Shown: positions 1 through 7,878 of the stretch, one piece after another
Layout of the letters: each line of letters starts with the position of its first letter
How positions within the stretch are numbered: the stretch's first letter is position 1
NCBI RefSeq assembly: GCF_000179235.2
Contig: NZ_CP039373.1
Coordinates: forward strand, 124,032-188,031
Length of the DNA stretch: 64,000 bases
From: Synechococcus sp. CB0101
GTDB lineage: Bacteria > Cyanobacteriota > Cyanobacteriia > PCC-6307 > Cyanobiaceae
Direction of reading: 5' to 3'
Position numbers and translations under genes: made by a program
The notes under the pieces: model-generated
Databases searched by the model: none
What the model was told of the DNA's origin: nothing
Seen by the model: the letters and a program-made list of their open reading frames with translations, nothing else

Positions 1-185
1 GTCACCCTGACACCTGAGGCTGTGCGGCCGGAAAAGCGCAGGAGATCGCTGCCGCTCACGGGATAGCCGAGGTCTTGGGCGAGCAACGACACCTCATCGG
101 CTGTGATCGCTTCACTCACCCTGCGGCGCAGCAAGGGGTCTGCTCGAACCCGGGCCAGGAACTGCTCCAGTGGCGTTGTGCTCAC
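1..185 (-). CDS. Nif11-like peptide, 3' end outside window
   Basis: A GTG start at 185 opens a frame that runs off the left edge. It reads VSTTPLEQFLARVRADPLL, then a TADEVSLLAQDLGYPVS segment. This is the Nif11 pattern: an amphipathic LEQFLxxVxxDP helix, then EVxxLAxxLGYxxS. Nif11-type domains are the leader part of many cyanobacterial RiPP precursors, but some family members are not precursors. The C-terminal part that would show a GG cleavage site or core lies outside the window. It follows the EamA gene on the same strand with an 11-base gap, so the two may be co-transcribed. Confidence 0.72.
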   Translation of the reverse strand, partial: MSTTPLEQFLARVRADPLLRRRVSEAITADEVSLLAQDLGYPVSGSDLLRFSGRTASGVRV

Positions 186-195
186 AGCGCGTTGA

Positions 196-663
196 TCAGG
201 CCCAGGCCACCAGCGTCGCACCAATGGCCATCAGCACCACACCAATCCAGGCCTTGAGCCCCAATGGTTCCGCCAACAGCAGCCAGGCCAGGAGCGCCAC
301 GAGCACCACGCTCAGCTTGTCGAGTGCGGCTACTCCAGCCACAGGTCCCAGCTGCAGTGCGCGGTTGTAGCAGAACCAGGAGAGGCCAGTGGCAGCTCCA
401 GATAGTGCAAGCGCCAGCAGGCCAAGGCGCGGGAGCTGTAGCAGCGGACCCCAGCTCAGATGACCGCTGCCGGCAAGCACGACGGTCAGCGCGATCGCCA
501 CCACCAGCGTGCGCACCCAGGTCGCCAGTGCGGCATCGATCCCTTCAACGCCAAGCTTGGTGAGCAGTGCCGTGAAGGCGGCAAATAGCGCCGCCAAGGC
601 GGCCCAGATCTGCCAGGTCTGCCAGGTCTGCACAGGACTTGTTGCGGCTGAGACGTCAATCAC
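196..663 (-). CDS. Single-domain EamA-like membrane transporter
   Basis: The 155-residue protein is almost entirely hydrophobic, with about five membrane segments. It has the EamA features LSWFCYNRALQLGPVAGVA followed by a membrane helix with LLAEPLGLKAWIGVVL near the end. Two-domain EamA drug/metabolite exporters are about 300 residues; one-domain proteins of this size are also known and would act as dimers in the inner membrane. Substrate cannot be told. The start is GTG at 663. The partial Nif11 gene follows closely on the same strand. Confidence 0.8.
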   Translation of the reverse strand: MIDVSAATSPVQTWQTWQIWAALAALFAAFTALLTKLGVEGIDAALATWVRTLVVAIALTVVLAGSGHLSWGPLLQLPRLGLLALALSGAATGLSWFCYNRALQLGPVAGVAALDKLSVVLVALLAWLLLAEPLGLKAWIGVVLMAIGATLVAWA

Positions 664-696
664 GCTAGGTCGCCTGCTTGCTGCCGTAGACGGAAC

Positions 697-876
697 TCAG
701 ATGACGTCGTTGCTATCCCAATCCATGCGAATCAAGAGATCCATGGCTTGGCGTTGCACTTCGATCTGTTGGAGCAGCAGGTGAGCGGCTCGTTTGGCTT
801 CGTCAAGCGAGGTGATGGCATCGATTTCACGCCTCACCACCTCAGTGCTGAAGGCGCGCCCTAAGTGTTGATCCAT
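697..876 (-). CDS. Conserved-looking small hypothetical protein
   Basis: From ATG at 876 it encodes 59 residues, MDQHLGRAFSTEVVRREID and onward, charged and predicted helical with no membrane segment. The frame stays open upstream to a TTG at 969, giving 90 residues, but the added N-terminus looks less protein-like. I prefer the ATG. No strong ribosome binding site supports either start. Function unknown. Confidence 0.5.
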   Translation of the reverse strand: MDQHLGRAFSTEVVRREIDAITSLDEAKRAAHLLLQQIEVQRQAMDLLIRMDWDSNDVI

Positions 877-1043
877 GGGTTCTCGCGCTGCGACAGAGCA
901 TGACGGCAGTTGGAAAAAACTGCTACCAATCTCAAGGGTTGATTTCGATTTCACCTCCTGATCATTCAAGCCCTGCTGGTAGGGTCGCTTTGGCGGGATG
1001 TTGAGTCCTGGGTTGCATTAAGTCGTGGATCGGATGGGACCGG

Positions 1044-1763
1044 ATGAATCTTGTTCTCCTGTATGACTCCGATTGGATTGCTGAAGATCTGGTGCTGTTG
1101 CGTGATCATCGCGCAGAGCATCTACGCACGTTGTTAAATGTTGTTGTTGGTGATGGCGTGTGTGTCGGTTGTCTCGGCGGTCTTCGAGGCGAAGGCGTCG
1201 TGGTGGAGCTCGAGCCTGATGGCGTCAAGCTCCGGGTTGACCTCCATCAACAGCCTCCCGCTCGCCATCGTTTTGATGTGGTGCTGGCCCTACCTCGGCC
1301 CAAGATGCTCCGCCGCATCCTGAGGACGGTGGCCGAATTTGGTGTAGCCCATCTTCACCTGATCAACACGGCTCGTGTGGAGAAGAGCTATTGGCAGAGC
1401 CCATTGCTTCGGCCGGAGAAGCTGCAGGAGGCTCTTGTGGCTGGGATGGAGCGTTCCAGCGACACCGTGGCACCAGTGATTCATCTCCATCCACGCTTTC
1501 GCCCCTTTGTGGAGGATCGCTTGGTGGAGATCTGCGCCGGGCGACCCTGTTGGATCGCTCACATGGGTGGCGAGCGTTCACTGGCGGACGTGCCGCCCGT
1601 GCCCTCTGTGGTGATGATTGGTCCGGAAGGCGGGTTTGTTCCGTTTGAGGTAGAGCTGGCAGAACAGCTGATTGCACAACGGGTTCATCTCGGCGGGCGA
1701 GTGCTGAGTGTCGATACAGCTCTCCCTACCGCCTTGGCGCAAGCCCTTCCTACCTCGTCATGA
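1044..1763 (+). CDS. rsmE: 16S rRNA (uracil1498-N3)-methyltransferase
   Basis: RsmE makes m3U1498 in 16S rRNA, late in 30S assembly, using S-adenosylmethionine. The 239-residue protein has the family layout: an N-terminal RNA-binding PUA-like part, then a SPOUT (trefoil-knot) methyltransferase part. Visible landmarks are LPRPKMLRRILRTVAEFGV (about 84-102), the knot motif GPEGGF (about 195) and LGGRVLSVDTALPTAL near the C-terminus, matching the usual LGxRILRxETA. Length is normal. It starts at ATG 1044, in the spacer after a divergent small gene. A short gene follows 7 bases downstream. Confidence 0.93.
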   Translation: MNLVLLYDSDWIAEDLVLLRDHRAEHLRTLLNVVVGDGVCVGCLGGLRGEGVVVELEPDGVKLRVDLHQQPPARHRFDVVLALPRPKMLRRILRTVAEFGVAHLHLINTARVEKSYWQSPLLRPEKLQEALVAGMERSSDTVAPVIHLHPRFRPFVEDRLVEICAGRPCWIAHMGGERSLADVPPVPSVVMIGPEGGFVPFEVELAEQLIAQRVHLGGRVLSVDTALPTALAQALPTSS

Positions 1764-1770
1764 TCACGCG

Positions 1771-1968
1771 ATGACCAACCCCAGTCCTGAGCTCAGTAGT
1801 GATGATTGGCGCCGGATCTGTGATGCGTTGCGCTATCTCGGGCGCGATTTGCATCACCGTTCGTTTGCCGTCACGGATGAGCGCCGCGCTTTGCTTTGGC
1901 AGGAGATGGATCTGTGTCTGCAGCTGGCGGACCGATTGGCTGCTGAGGTGGTCGGACGGTCAGACTGA
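1771..1968 (+). CDS. Small hypothetical protein downstream of rsmE
   Basis: Starting at ATG 1771 it encodes 65 residues (MTNPSPELSSDDWRRICDAL), helical, with paired Arg/His-rich stretches and no membrane segment. A longer in-frame version from 1708 would overlap the end of rsmE and has an unlikely N-terminus. The 7-base gap suggests co-transcription with rsmE. Function not recognised. Confidence 0.6.
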   Translation: MTNPSPELSSDDWRRICDALRYLGRDLHHRSFAVTDERRALLWQEMDLCLQLADRLAAEVVGRSD

Positions 1969-1971
1969 GCT

Positions 1972-2271
1972 TCAACGGGGTGGGAGTGGACAAGACTTGT
2001 TCTGTTTGTCTTGAACCATTTCTTTGAGTGCTGCTTTTCGTGAGACCTCGGGAATTTCGGGATCCTTGCTGAAGATCTTGATGAGGGTTTCTTTGGCCTG
2101 TGCTCGAGTAATCAGTCCGTCTTCAAGAAAGGCGCATGTCATTGCTGCCGAGCCAATGAAGAAGCCATACCAGTAGCTTTGCGTGTCAATGTTCTCAACG
2201 GCTTGGGCGCCAATTGGGATCAGCAGTGCTGACGCTGTTAGCGCTGTGAAGGCTTTTTTGAGGAAGGGCAA
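1972..2271 (-). CDS. Secreted small hypothetical protein
   Basis: The 99-residue product begins with a clear signal peptide: MPFLKKAFTALTASALL, then IGAQA as a likely signal peptidase I site near residue 24. The mature part is about 75 residues, with one hydrophobic stretch (YGFFIGSAAMTCAF) and a Lys/Glu-rich tail. It converges with the small gene downstream of rsmE. No family recognised; probably periplasmic. Confidence 0.65.
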   Translation of the reverse strand: MPFLKKAFTALTASALLIPIGAQAVENIDTQSYWYGFFIGSAAMTCAFLEDGLITRAQAKETLIKIFSKDPEIPEVSRKAALKEMVQDKQNKSCPLPPR

Positions 2272-2436
2272 TGGATCCTGGCGATACCTCCTTCTCTAGC
2301 AAGGGCTGCGCCTATCGGCTCTGGTGTCCCAGTCTGTTGGTGTGCGGCCCTAGGGCTTTGGTCGTTCTGAATCCAACAACGGTTTTGAGACATTCAAGAC
2401 TTCAGCCCCCACGGCCAAGCGCAGGGGCTTGTCCCC

Positions 2437-2601
2437 TCAGCCTCGAACGTGGCGAGACCAGGTCGCAGCGGAAAAGCTGTGACCTTCCTCGTTGGCGATG
2501 ACCACCACGGCTGCTGAATCCGCTGCTGCATCGACCCGAGCCTTCAAGGCGGCGTCGCCCGCCACTTTGACCATGAAGGCATTGAGCTGGGCTTTGGACA
2601 C
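2437..2601 (-). CDS. Nif11-family peptide
   Basis: From GTG 2601 the product is 54 residues, starting (M)SKAQLNAFMVKVAGDAALKA and continuing with AADSAAVVVIANEEGHSFSA. This is the Nif11 pattern (AQLxAFxxKVxxDxxLxxxVxxAxDxxAVVxIAxExGxxxS). The start is supported by AAGGGAG a few bases upstream; an in-frame ATG at 2631 would add ten residues. There is no double glycine and almost no core after the leader-like part, so it may not be a RiPP precursor. An IS3 element lies about 110 bases upstream of the start and may have displaced its promoter. Confidence 0.72.
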   Translation of the reverse strand: MSKAQLNAFMVKVAGDAALKARVDAAADSAAVVVIANEEGHSFSAATWSRHVRG

Positions 2602-2782
2602 GGGATGCTCCCTTGGGTCTTCTCCACTCATAGTCCATTGCGTCTCAGAGTGCCCCTTGCTGCTGCCGCGCCCCATGGCCGGCCTCCGAGTGCGGTCAAC
2701 GTGGGCAGGTTGCTTGGATGGAAGCCGTGCAACGGCCTGACGTGACCCCCTTCATTGGTCCAGGCGCAATGAGAGTGGGTGG

Positions 2783-3624
2783 TTATGCAGCAGCTGGTTG
2801 AGCTGCCTCCAGGGGCGTACGCCCCTGGAGGGCTGAATGCGGCCTCAAGGTGTTGTACTCCCAGCGCCAGCGATCAGCCAAGGTTTGGGCCTCGCTCACG
2901 GTGGTGAACAGCTCGGTGTTCAGTAACTCATCCCTGAACCGGCTGTTGAACGACTCGGCAAACCCGTTCTGCCACGGTGATCCTGGTTCGATGTAGGCCG
3001 TGGTGGTGCCGCTGTTCTCGCTCCAGCGCTTGAGGGCGTGGGCGATGAATTCGGGCCCGTTGTCGCTGCGGATGAACGCTGGGGCTGGGTAGAGGCTGGT
3101 GAGCTCCTCCAGCACCGCCACGACGTCTCTGGACTTGCAGCGCCTGCCCACCCGGATGGCCAGGCAGAGACGGCTGTGCTCGTCGATCACGTTGAGGAAC
3201 TTGAGCCGCCGGCCATCGGCCGTGGCGTCGAATTGGAAGTCCATCGCCCAGACCTGGTGCGGGTGCTCAGCCTGGTGACGTCGCACCGAGCCGTCAGCCG
3301 GGCGTGCCCTCTTCTGCTTGCGGGGGTGGGCCGCTGCAGGTTCTCCTCGCGCCAGAGCCGGTGCACCCGCTTGTGGTTCACCGTCCAGCCTTCCCGCCGC
3401 AACAGGCGGTGGGCCATGCGCCGGCCCCAGCGGATGTGCTCAGCTGCGATTTCGCGGAGACGATGCCTCAGCTTGGCCTCCTCAAGATCGGCGACCTTGC
3501 CGACATGGCGCTGGCTGCTGCGGTGCTGGCCCACCAATCGGCAGACCCTCCGCTGGGATGCCCGGTAACGCTCCTGCAGGACTGTGACGGCCCGCCGGCG
3601 ACGCTCCGGGCTCAGAAGTTTCCC
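2783..3624 (-). pseudogene. IS3 OrfB transposase, frameshifted (copy A)
   Basis: Compared with the intact copy at 10636-11478, the run of six C in the coding strand is five here (around 3322-3326). The frame therefore shifts after RPTP, and the catalytic part (MDFQFDATADG, then IRSDNGPEF, then PWQNGFAESFNSRFRDE) lies in another frame. All three acidic DDE residues are present in the sequence but cannot be made as one protein without a compensating frameshift. Copy A is probably non-autonomous, though it could be mobilised by copy B. Confidence 0.88.
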
Positions 3625-3890
3625 TCAGCGAGGTCCTTGAGCATCGCCTTGTCGAGCTCTGCTTCCGCCAGAAGCCTTTTGAGCCGGGCGTTCTCTTTCT
3701 CCAGCTGGCTGAGCCGTTTGGCCTCTTCTGCCTTCATTCCGCCGTAGAGCTGCCGCCAGCGGTGGTAGGTGGGCTGGGAGACCTCGAGAACTCGGCAGGC
3801 GTCCGCAACTGTCTGGCCCTGGGCAAGCAACTGGTCAGCCGTTTTGAGCTTGCGGATGATCTGCTCGGGTGTGTGGCGGGTTCGTTTCAT
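3612..3890 (-). CDS. IS3 OrfA (copy A)
   Basis: The 92-residue protein starts MKRTRHTPEQIIRKLKTAD. It has a helix-turn-helix of the transposase_8 type (VADACRVLEVSQPTYHRWR) and a coiled-coil leucine zipper (EKENARLKRLLAEAELDKAM) near the C-terminus. OrfA binds the IS ends and is the first half of the OrfAB transposase. It is intact and encodes the same protein as in copy B. A slippery GGGAAAC (coding strand, 3624-3618) lies at its end, as in copy B. Confidence 0.9.
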   Translation of the reverse strand: MKRTRHTPEQIIRKLKTADQLLAQGQTVADACRVLEVSQPTYHRWRQLYGGMKAEEAKRLSQLEKENARLKRLLAEAELDKAMLKDLAEGNF

Positions 3891-4083
3891 GGTGGAGTCC
3901 CCGGCCCAGTCTGGCCGGATGAGGACTCTCATTCACCCTGGACCGATTTTTAGGGGCCACGCCAGGCCGATTTGATTCAAGCTCGCCCTTGATCGTCGGA
4001 TTGTTAGCAAACTTGCATAGCTGGATGTGGCTTGCGTGAGTCGATTGTTGCTGTCAGAGTCATCCGAATTGAGATATCTGCAC

Positions 4084-4347
4084 ATGCGCTTCACTCTTTT
4101 TGTCGCTTCTGCCGCTTTGCTCAGCGCCGGAATCACGGTGGCCGCTAGAGCCGAGAGCATGCTTGATCAGATCGTGATCAACAAGTGCTCCTCTGCGATG
4201 CGGGCCGACTTTGACAAGGCAGGCAAGACGCCTCCAGCCGGATTGATCCAGCAGACCTGCACCTGTGTGGCTCAGCAGTTGAATGAAACGCACAATATTG
4301 ATGCCGCAAGGGCAATCTGTACGCAGCAAGCTCAGTCGGAAATGTAA
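4084..4347 (+). CDS. Small secreted Cys-containing hypothetical protein
   Basis: From ATG 4084 the product is 87 residues. The first 20 or so are a signal peptide (MRFTLFVASAALLSAG, then VAARAE). The mature part has four cysteines (NKCSSAM, QQTCTC, RAICTQ), which suggests disulphides in the periplasm. A longer frame from 4027 adds an N-terminus lacking signal character. Family unknown. Confidence 0.62.
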   Translation: MRFTLFVASAALLSAGITVAARAESMLDQIVINKCSSAMRADFDKAGKTPPAGLIQQTCTCVAQQLNETHNIDAARAICTQQAQSEM

Positions 4348-4597
4348 TCCGTAGCTCCGGTGGGCTCTGCCATCGCTGGCGTTAAGTGGGGCGATGACTT
4401 CTGAGATAGCTTTTCCCTGCTCGTCTCGTGCCGGGCCTGTTATCGGTTGATTGGGATATGGTTGATACCTAGGTCATCACGGTGAAAGAAGGGTCTGCAT
4501 TGATTGGCGTGAGATTCGAAGGGTTAAGTGCTGGCTACAGGTGCGGCCAACTGGGTCGGTCAGGCCAATCCGCGGGGATCCATAGAGTGGATGATGT

Positions 4598-5071
4598 TCA
4601 CATGGATAGATTTGTATATTGCTCGATCCCGAGAAAGGCTTCGTCGCCCGACTGGTCTTGCTCTAGGAATGTCACGCTGATCAGGCCAGATCGTTTGTTG
4701 ATGGTGCCCGTAACGATGTCGTTGTCTTCAAGGCTGAGCATGTAGAAAGTGCCCTCAAAGGGTTGTATCCCTGCGATGTAGTTCTCGCGGACAATCTCGC
4801 CAAGTTCGTCCTCGTAGCTTCTTTCTGCTCTTAATGCTCCGCCTGGGATCTGTGAGAACTCGAGCGTGAATGAGGGCAGGGTGCTTTTGGTGGCTACAAC
4901 ATTTGTGATGTCATCGGCTTCGGCAAAAGTCTTTGAGCTGAAGCTGCCGTGCCAATCGCCATCGATTAAGTAATTGGTGAGCCGGTCGAGCCTTGCTTGG
5001 AATTTCTTGTTGTTTTAGCTTGCGTTCTGGACCAGGTCTTTGCAGGCATTTTGGATCGAATTGTTTTTCAT
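4598..5071 (-). pseudogene. Hypothetical gene broken by an in-frame TAA
   Basis: On the minus strand an ATG at 5071 opens 18 codons (MKNNSIQNACKDLVQNAS), then TAA at 5017-5015. The same frame then continues for 138 sense codons with normal protein character: RLDRLTNYLIDGDWHGSFSS, then TLEFSQIPGGALRAERSYED, then FLGIEQYTNLSM, ending in TGA at 4600-4598. No ATG, GTG or TTG follows the stop until well inside the protein. The simplest reading is a 157-residue protein disrupted by one nonsense change. Family not recognised. Upstream there is no clear ribosome binding site. Confidence 0.6.
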
Positions 5072-5358
5072 AAAATACTGGCTTCGGGTGAATGGTGTTT
5101 GATTCCCGTGGAAAGACTTAATCGTGGCTGTACGTGAACAAGGAAGTGCCTTCGTGGAGTTCGGGGCTGTGAAAGCTGATGACGAGCCGGAGAGGTTCAG
5201 TCACGGGTGCTCGACGCTGATCGGGCGGCACGCATGACTTCTGCCCTCGCCGGAATCCGCAAGCCATTGGCGGCCACGTCTCAGGGCGTGGCTCAGAGGC
5301 ATTGAGGCGTGAGGGCTTGTTTGCCTCAGCCTCAGAAACCCCGTCCCTGAGAAGTCAA

Positions 5359-5403
5359 TCGGGGCGACAGGATTCGAACCTGCGACCTAGTGCTCCCAAA
5401 GCA
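5359..5403 (-). repeat. tRNA-Pro(UGG) 3' fragment, probable att site
   Basis: On the minus strand this reads as the 3' part of a tRNA: anticodon loop TTTGGGA (anticodon UGG), variable region, T arm with GGTTCGAATCC, then acceptor strand CGCCCCG and discriminator A. The D arm and 5' acceptor strand are absent; the sequence upstream is unrelated. Such 3' tRNA halves arise when an integrase recombines into a tRNA gene, leaving an intact copy at the far end of the element. A tyrosine recombinase gene begins 120 bases away. The intact tRNA-Pro would be expected to the right on the minus strand, but I do not see it in this window. Confidence 0.75.
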
Positions 5404-5522
5404 GATCATGGGTTGAGGCCAGAACTGCGAACTCAGTGTTTGCAACGGTTCTGGCGGACTCTGTCATGGCCTGTCTGGCCGGAATTGGCTAGTTTTGAGC
5501 GGGATTTGAGCGGAACTCTGGA

Positions 5523-6749
5523 GTGCCAGAAGTCAGACGGCAACAGGCCTGGGAGGTGCTCTTCCGTGAGGAGGTGAGCGGAATCGCCGTTGGCTGGACT
5601 GTGCGCGAAGACTATGGAAAGGTGCGACTGACGGTCCGCCGCCGTGGCGAGACCCCGGAGAGCATCACCCTCCCTTTTGCCTGGGACCGCATCACACGCG
5701 GCGACGCCTACACGCGCATCCGCAATATCTATGTGCACTGGAGCGAGGGTCACACGCTGCGCGCGGCCGCGGAGCTCGCTGATGGCAAGTCGCCGAGCAC
5801 CGTTCTGAATTGGCGGCAGGCGGCGGACGGTTTCCAGGAACAGAAGCGCAACCATGGGAACCACATCAAGGAAGCCACCTGGAACCACGCCTACGAGCCC
5901 GTGGTGTCGATGGCGGTTGAGCTGCTTAACGGGCGCAGGCCACCAGGGAATCCAGCCGATCTCCTTGACGCCTGTATCCGCGATTGGGCACCAGGGAGTC
6001 GGATGCGTCAGATCCGTGCCCAGTCCCTCGCGCAGTTCCTGAACCACTGCGTTCAGCGAGAGCGCTTCCCCGATCTCTGGCTCCCACCGGCAGATCTCAA
6101 GCGGCATGTTGGCCGCAGGGATGCAACGGTGAACAGGACCCAGAAGGGTGACCCCTTCACCACAGATCAGCAGATCCTCGATCTTCTGGAGGCCCTGCCC
6201 ACTGAGGGTGCCGGCAAGCGTTGGTGTGACGCCTTGAAACTGCTGGCCGAACTCGGACTGCGGCCCATCGAGCTGCTTCACCTTTCTGTGCGGACTGACG
6301 GCGCGACCGGTGAGGCCTATTGGTGGTGCAGTTACCAGAAGCGATCGGGAGGGGGCGATACAGCCGCCCGCCGTGTGTTCCCTTTGCCTCTGGATGGAGA
6401 TGGTGGCCTGACCGACTGGCAACTACTGAGTCGTTGGCAGGCCGGGGAGATTGAGCTCCCACCGCTTCGTAGCGGCAATGGTGCGGGTGATTCGTTCGGG
6501 ACTTATCTGAACCGGCAGGCGGCCTGGACTGAGGTTCGTGACGCCGCCAGCCGAGAGAGCCGCCGGATTGTTCCTTACAGCTTCCGGCACACCTACAGCC
6601 TTCGCGGCCACCGACGCGGGATTGATGCGGGTGCGATGGCCCACAGCATGGGCCATTCGCTTGAGGTGCATCTACGCAGCTACCCCTGGGCTTCAGCGAG
6701 CAATACGGCGGCCGCTTTTGCGCGAGCGAGCGAGGCGGCTGGCCGTTGA
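5523..6749 (+). CDS. Tyrosine recombinase / integrase
   Basis: The 408-residue product catalyses site-specific recombination. The catalytic domain occupies roughly 210-400. Visible active-site residues are R247 (LGLRPIELL), R355 (PYSFRHTYSL), H378 (MGHSLEVHL) and nucleophile Y387 (RSYPW). The usual HxxR is YxxR here (Y352-R355), a variant found in some integrase subfamilies. N-terminal residues 60-200 would be the core-binding part. Start GTG 5523; an in-frame TGA lies 24 bases upstream. It sits next to a tRNA-Pro 3' fragment, so it probably integrated (or once integrated) a mobile island at tRNA-Pro. Confidence 0.87.
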   Translation: MPEVRRQQAWEVLFREEVSGIAVGWTVREDYGKVRLTVRRRGETPESITLPFAWDRITRGDAYTRIRNIYVHWSEGHTLRAAAELADGKSPSTVLNWRQAADGFQEQKRNHGNHIKEATWNHAYEPVVSMAVELLNGRRPPGNPADLLDACIRDWAPGSRMRQIRAQSLAQFLNHCVQRERFPDLWLPPADLKRHVGRRDATVNRTQKGDPFTTDQQILDLLEALPTEGAGKRWCDALKLLAELGLRPIELLHLSVRTDGATGEAYWWCSYQKRSGGGDTAARRVFPLPLDGDGGLTDWQLLSRWQAGEIELPPLRSGNGAGDSFGTYLNRQAAWTEVRDAASRESRRIVPYSFRHTYSLRGHRRGIDAGAMAHSMGHSLEVHLRSYPWASASNTAAAFARASEAAGR

Positions 6750-6786
6750 GCTGGTGGCTGTATTTCCAGGGGTGCCCGCGCCTGGA

Positions 6787-7152
6787 TCAGAACTCCTCCT
6801 CCCAGAGCCCCATCCGCTCGAGCCAGGCATCGGACTGCTCCAAGCTCCAGCCGTGATCGGCCTCCAACACATCGGCGATGGCGACCATGACATCGAAGGA
6901 GCGGCCGTCGTAACCGCCGTGGGCCATGGCGCTGCGCTGCAGAGCCGTGCCCAGTTGCAGGAGATCCAGTTCCGCCAACCAGTCGCCCTGCTCAAAGGCC
7001 GCAAAGGCGTGGTCTTGCTGGAAGTGAGGGAGCGTGAGCTCGTCGGCTGAGGCTGCCTGGTGAGTGGGCGGCGTCAGACAGGAGCGCGTCCAGCTGAGCA
7101 TCGGCAGCAGGGTTGGGACTAGAGGCAGAAGTGATCGGAAGAAGGCGAGCAA
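6787..7152 (-). CDS. Hypothetical protein with N-terminal hydrophobic stretch
   Basis: A 121-residue frame from TTG 7152. Residues 4-20 are hydrophobic (FFRSLLPLVPTLLPMLSW), and the rest is soluble and acidic, ending WSLEQSDAWLERMGLWEEEF. Aromatic and acidic residues in the C-terminal half give it real-protein character. A shorter version starting inside the frame is possible. It converges on the integrase gene with a 37-base gap. Function unknown. Confidence 0.5.
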   Translation of the reverse strand: MLAFFRSLLPLVPTLLPMLSWTRSCLTPPTHQAASADELTLPHFQQDHAFAAFEQGDWLAELDLLQLGTALQRSAMAHGGYDGRSFDVMVAIADVLEADHGWSLEQSDAWLERMGLWEEEF

Positions 7153-7560
7153 AGGGGATGGTGTGAGGCCCAGAAGGGTTCCGACAGGTCCTTTGCAATG
7201 CGGCGGATTTCAGCGATGAGCAAGGGGCGGTGAGTAGCCAAGGATTCACTGTCTCAACAAGCCCAGGAGCCCATGCTCCAGAACTCCTTTGTGCACGCTT
7301 CTTAAGCCCTCAAGCAAGGCCAAACAAGTCACGATGCTTCCGCTTGGGAGCCAAGGCATTGCCTCCAATTTCCGATGGCTCTTCCCCCCGCTGGGATGAC
7401 AATGCTTCCTGCATCAATCAAGGATTCGCTCGGCAAGAGGAGGCAGCTCCCTGGACAAGCCTTGGCATGAAAGAATCTATGCGCTGAACGCATTTGCCTT
7501 TGCAAAAACTGCATTTACACTCAATGCGTCTCTAGTGAAGGTTAAGAGGTGTAAGATTTA
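7153..7560. other. Gene-poor spacer with a diverged repeat
   Basis: No convincing gene is seen. Positions 7319-7440 resemble 12978-13095: both begin gccaaacaa and share gccaaggca and gcatcaatcaagga. Translated on the plus strand both give AKQxTxLPLGxQGxA, followed (here after a frame change) by INQGxAR, so this may be decayed coding sequence. Confidence 0.5.
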
Positions 7561-7875
7561 ATGCTGGCTGTGGCATTCGAGTTCTGGACAGCGAAGGCGA
7601 GTGACCTGGATGTACGTGGTTCCGTTGAGAGGGAATTGATTGCTGCCGGTTTTACTGTTGATGAAGGAGGGACGACCTCAATGCAGGTATCTGCTCTGAA
7701 GGATCCTTGCTTTGTGGGCGGGTATTGGTCGAATGTCAGGCTGTTGGTAATGTGGGAAAATCGTAATATGAAAAAAATAAGAATTGAACTTCGAAGCGAT
7801 GAGCCGGCCTTCCGGCCTGACACTCACTGCAAAGGGGCTGCTAGAGAGTTGCAAAAGTTGTTACCCCCTCTTTAG
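7561..7875 (+). CDS. Small hypothetical protein, paralogue at 49506-49832
   Basis: The 104-residue protein from ATG 7561 is soluble with no signal peptide. Its C-terminal part (RIELRSDEPAFRPDTHC, then AARELQKL) matches the pattern of the protein at 49506-49832 (LEVRSSEPQLRAGTRC, then IAERLQ). The two thus define a small family with a conserved [IL]E[LV]RSxEPxxRxxTxC motif. Function unknown. The next gene starts 3 bases after the stop. Confidence 0.62.
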   Translation: MLAVAFEFWTAKASDLDVRGSVERELIAAGFTVDEGGTTSMQVSALKDPCFVGGYWSNVRLLVMWENRNMKKIRIELRSDEPAFRPDTHCKGAARELQKLLPPL

Positions 7876-7878
7876 ATT

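Larger units (their letters stand above)
2738..3964 (-). mobile_element. IS3-family insertion sequence, copy A
   Basis: This is a 1227-base element in reverse orientation, nearly identical to copy B at 10296-11523. Its ends are imperfect inverted repeats: TGACGTGACCCC at the left against TGGCGTGGCCCC at the reverse-complemented right end, with GGTCCAGG shared further in. It is flanked by a 4-base direct repeat, ggcc at 2734-2737 and 3965-3968. Ends beginning TG, two overlapping reading frames, a DDE integrase-like OrfB and a 4-base target repeat fit the IS3 family, IS407-like group. It lacks one base relative to copy B, which breaks orfB. Confidence 0.93.

Noticed and set aside
5124-5237. 37-codon frame (GTG start) reading VREQGSAFVEFGAVKADDEP
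   Set aside because: Protein-like but too short, no ribosome binding site, no neighbour support; could be a gene remnant.
5302-5577. Short frame containing GRQDSNLRPSAPKA
   Set aside because: This is the known false protein produced by reading the complement of a tRNA 3' half.
5433-6422. 329-codon minus-strand frame
   Set aside because: It is antisense to the integrase and has no family features.
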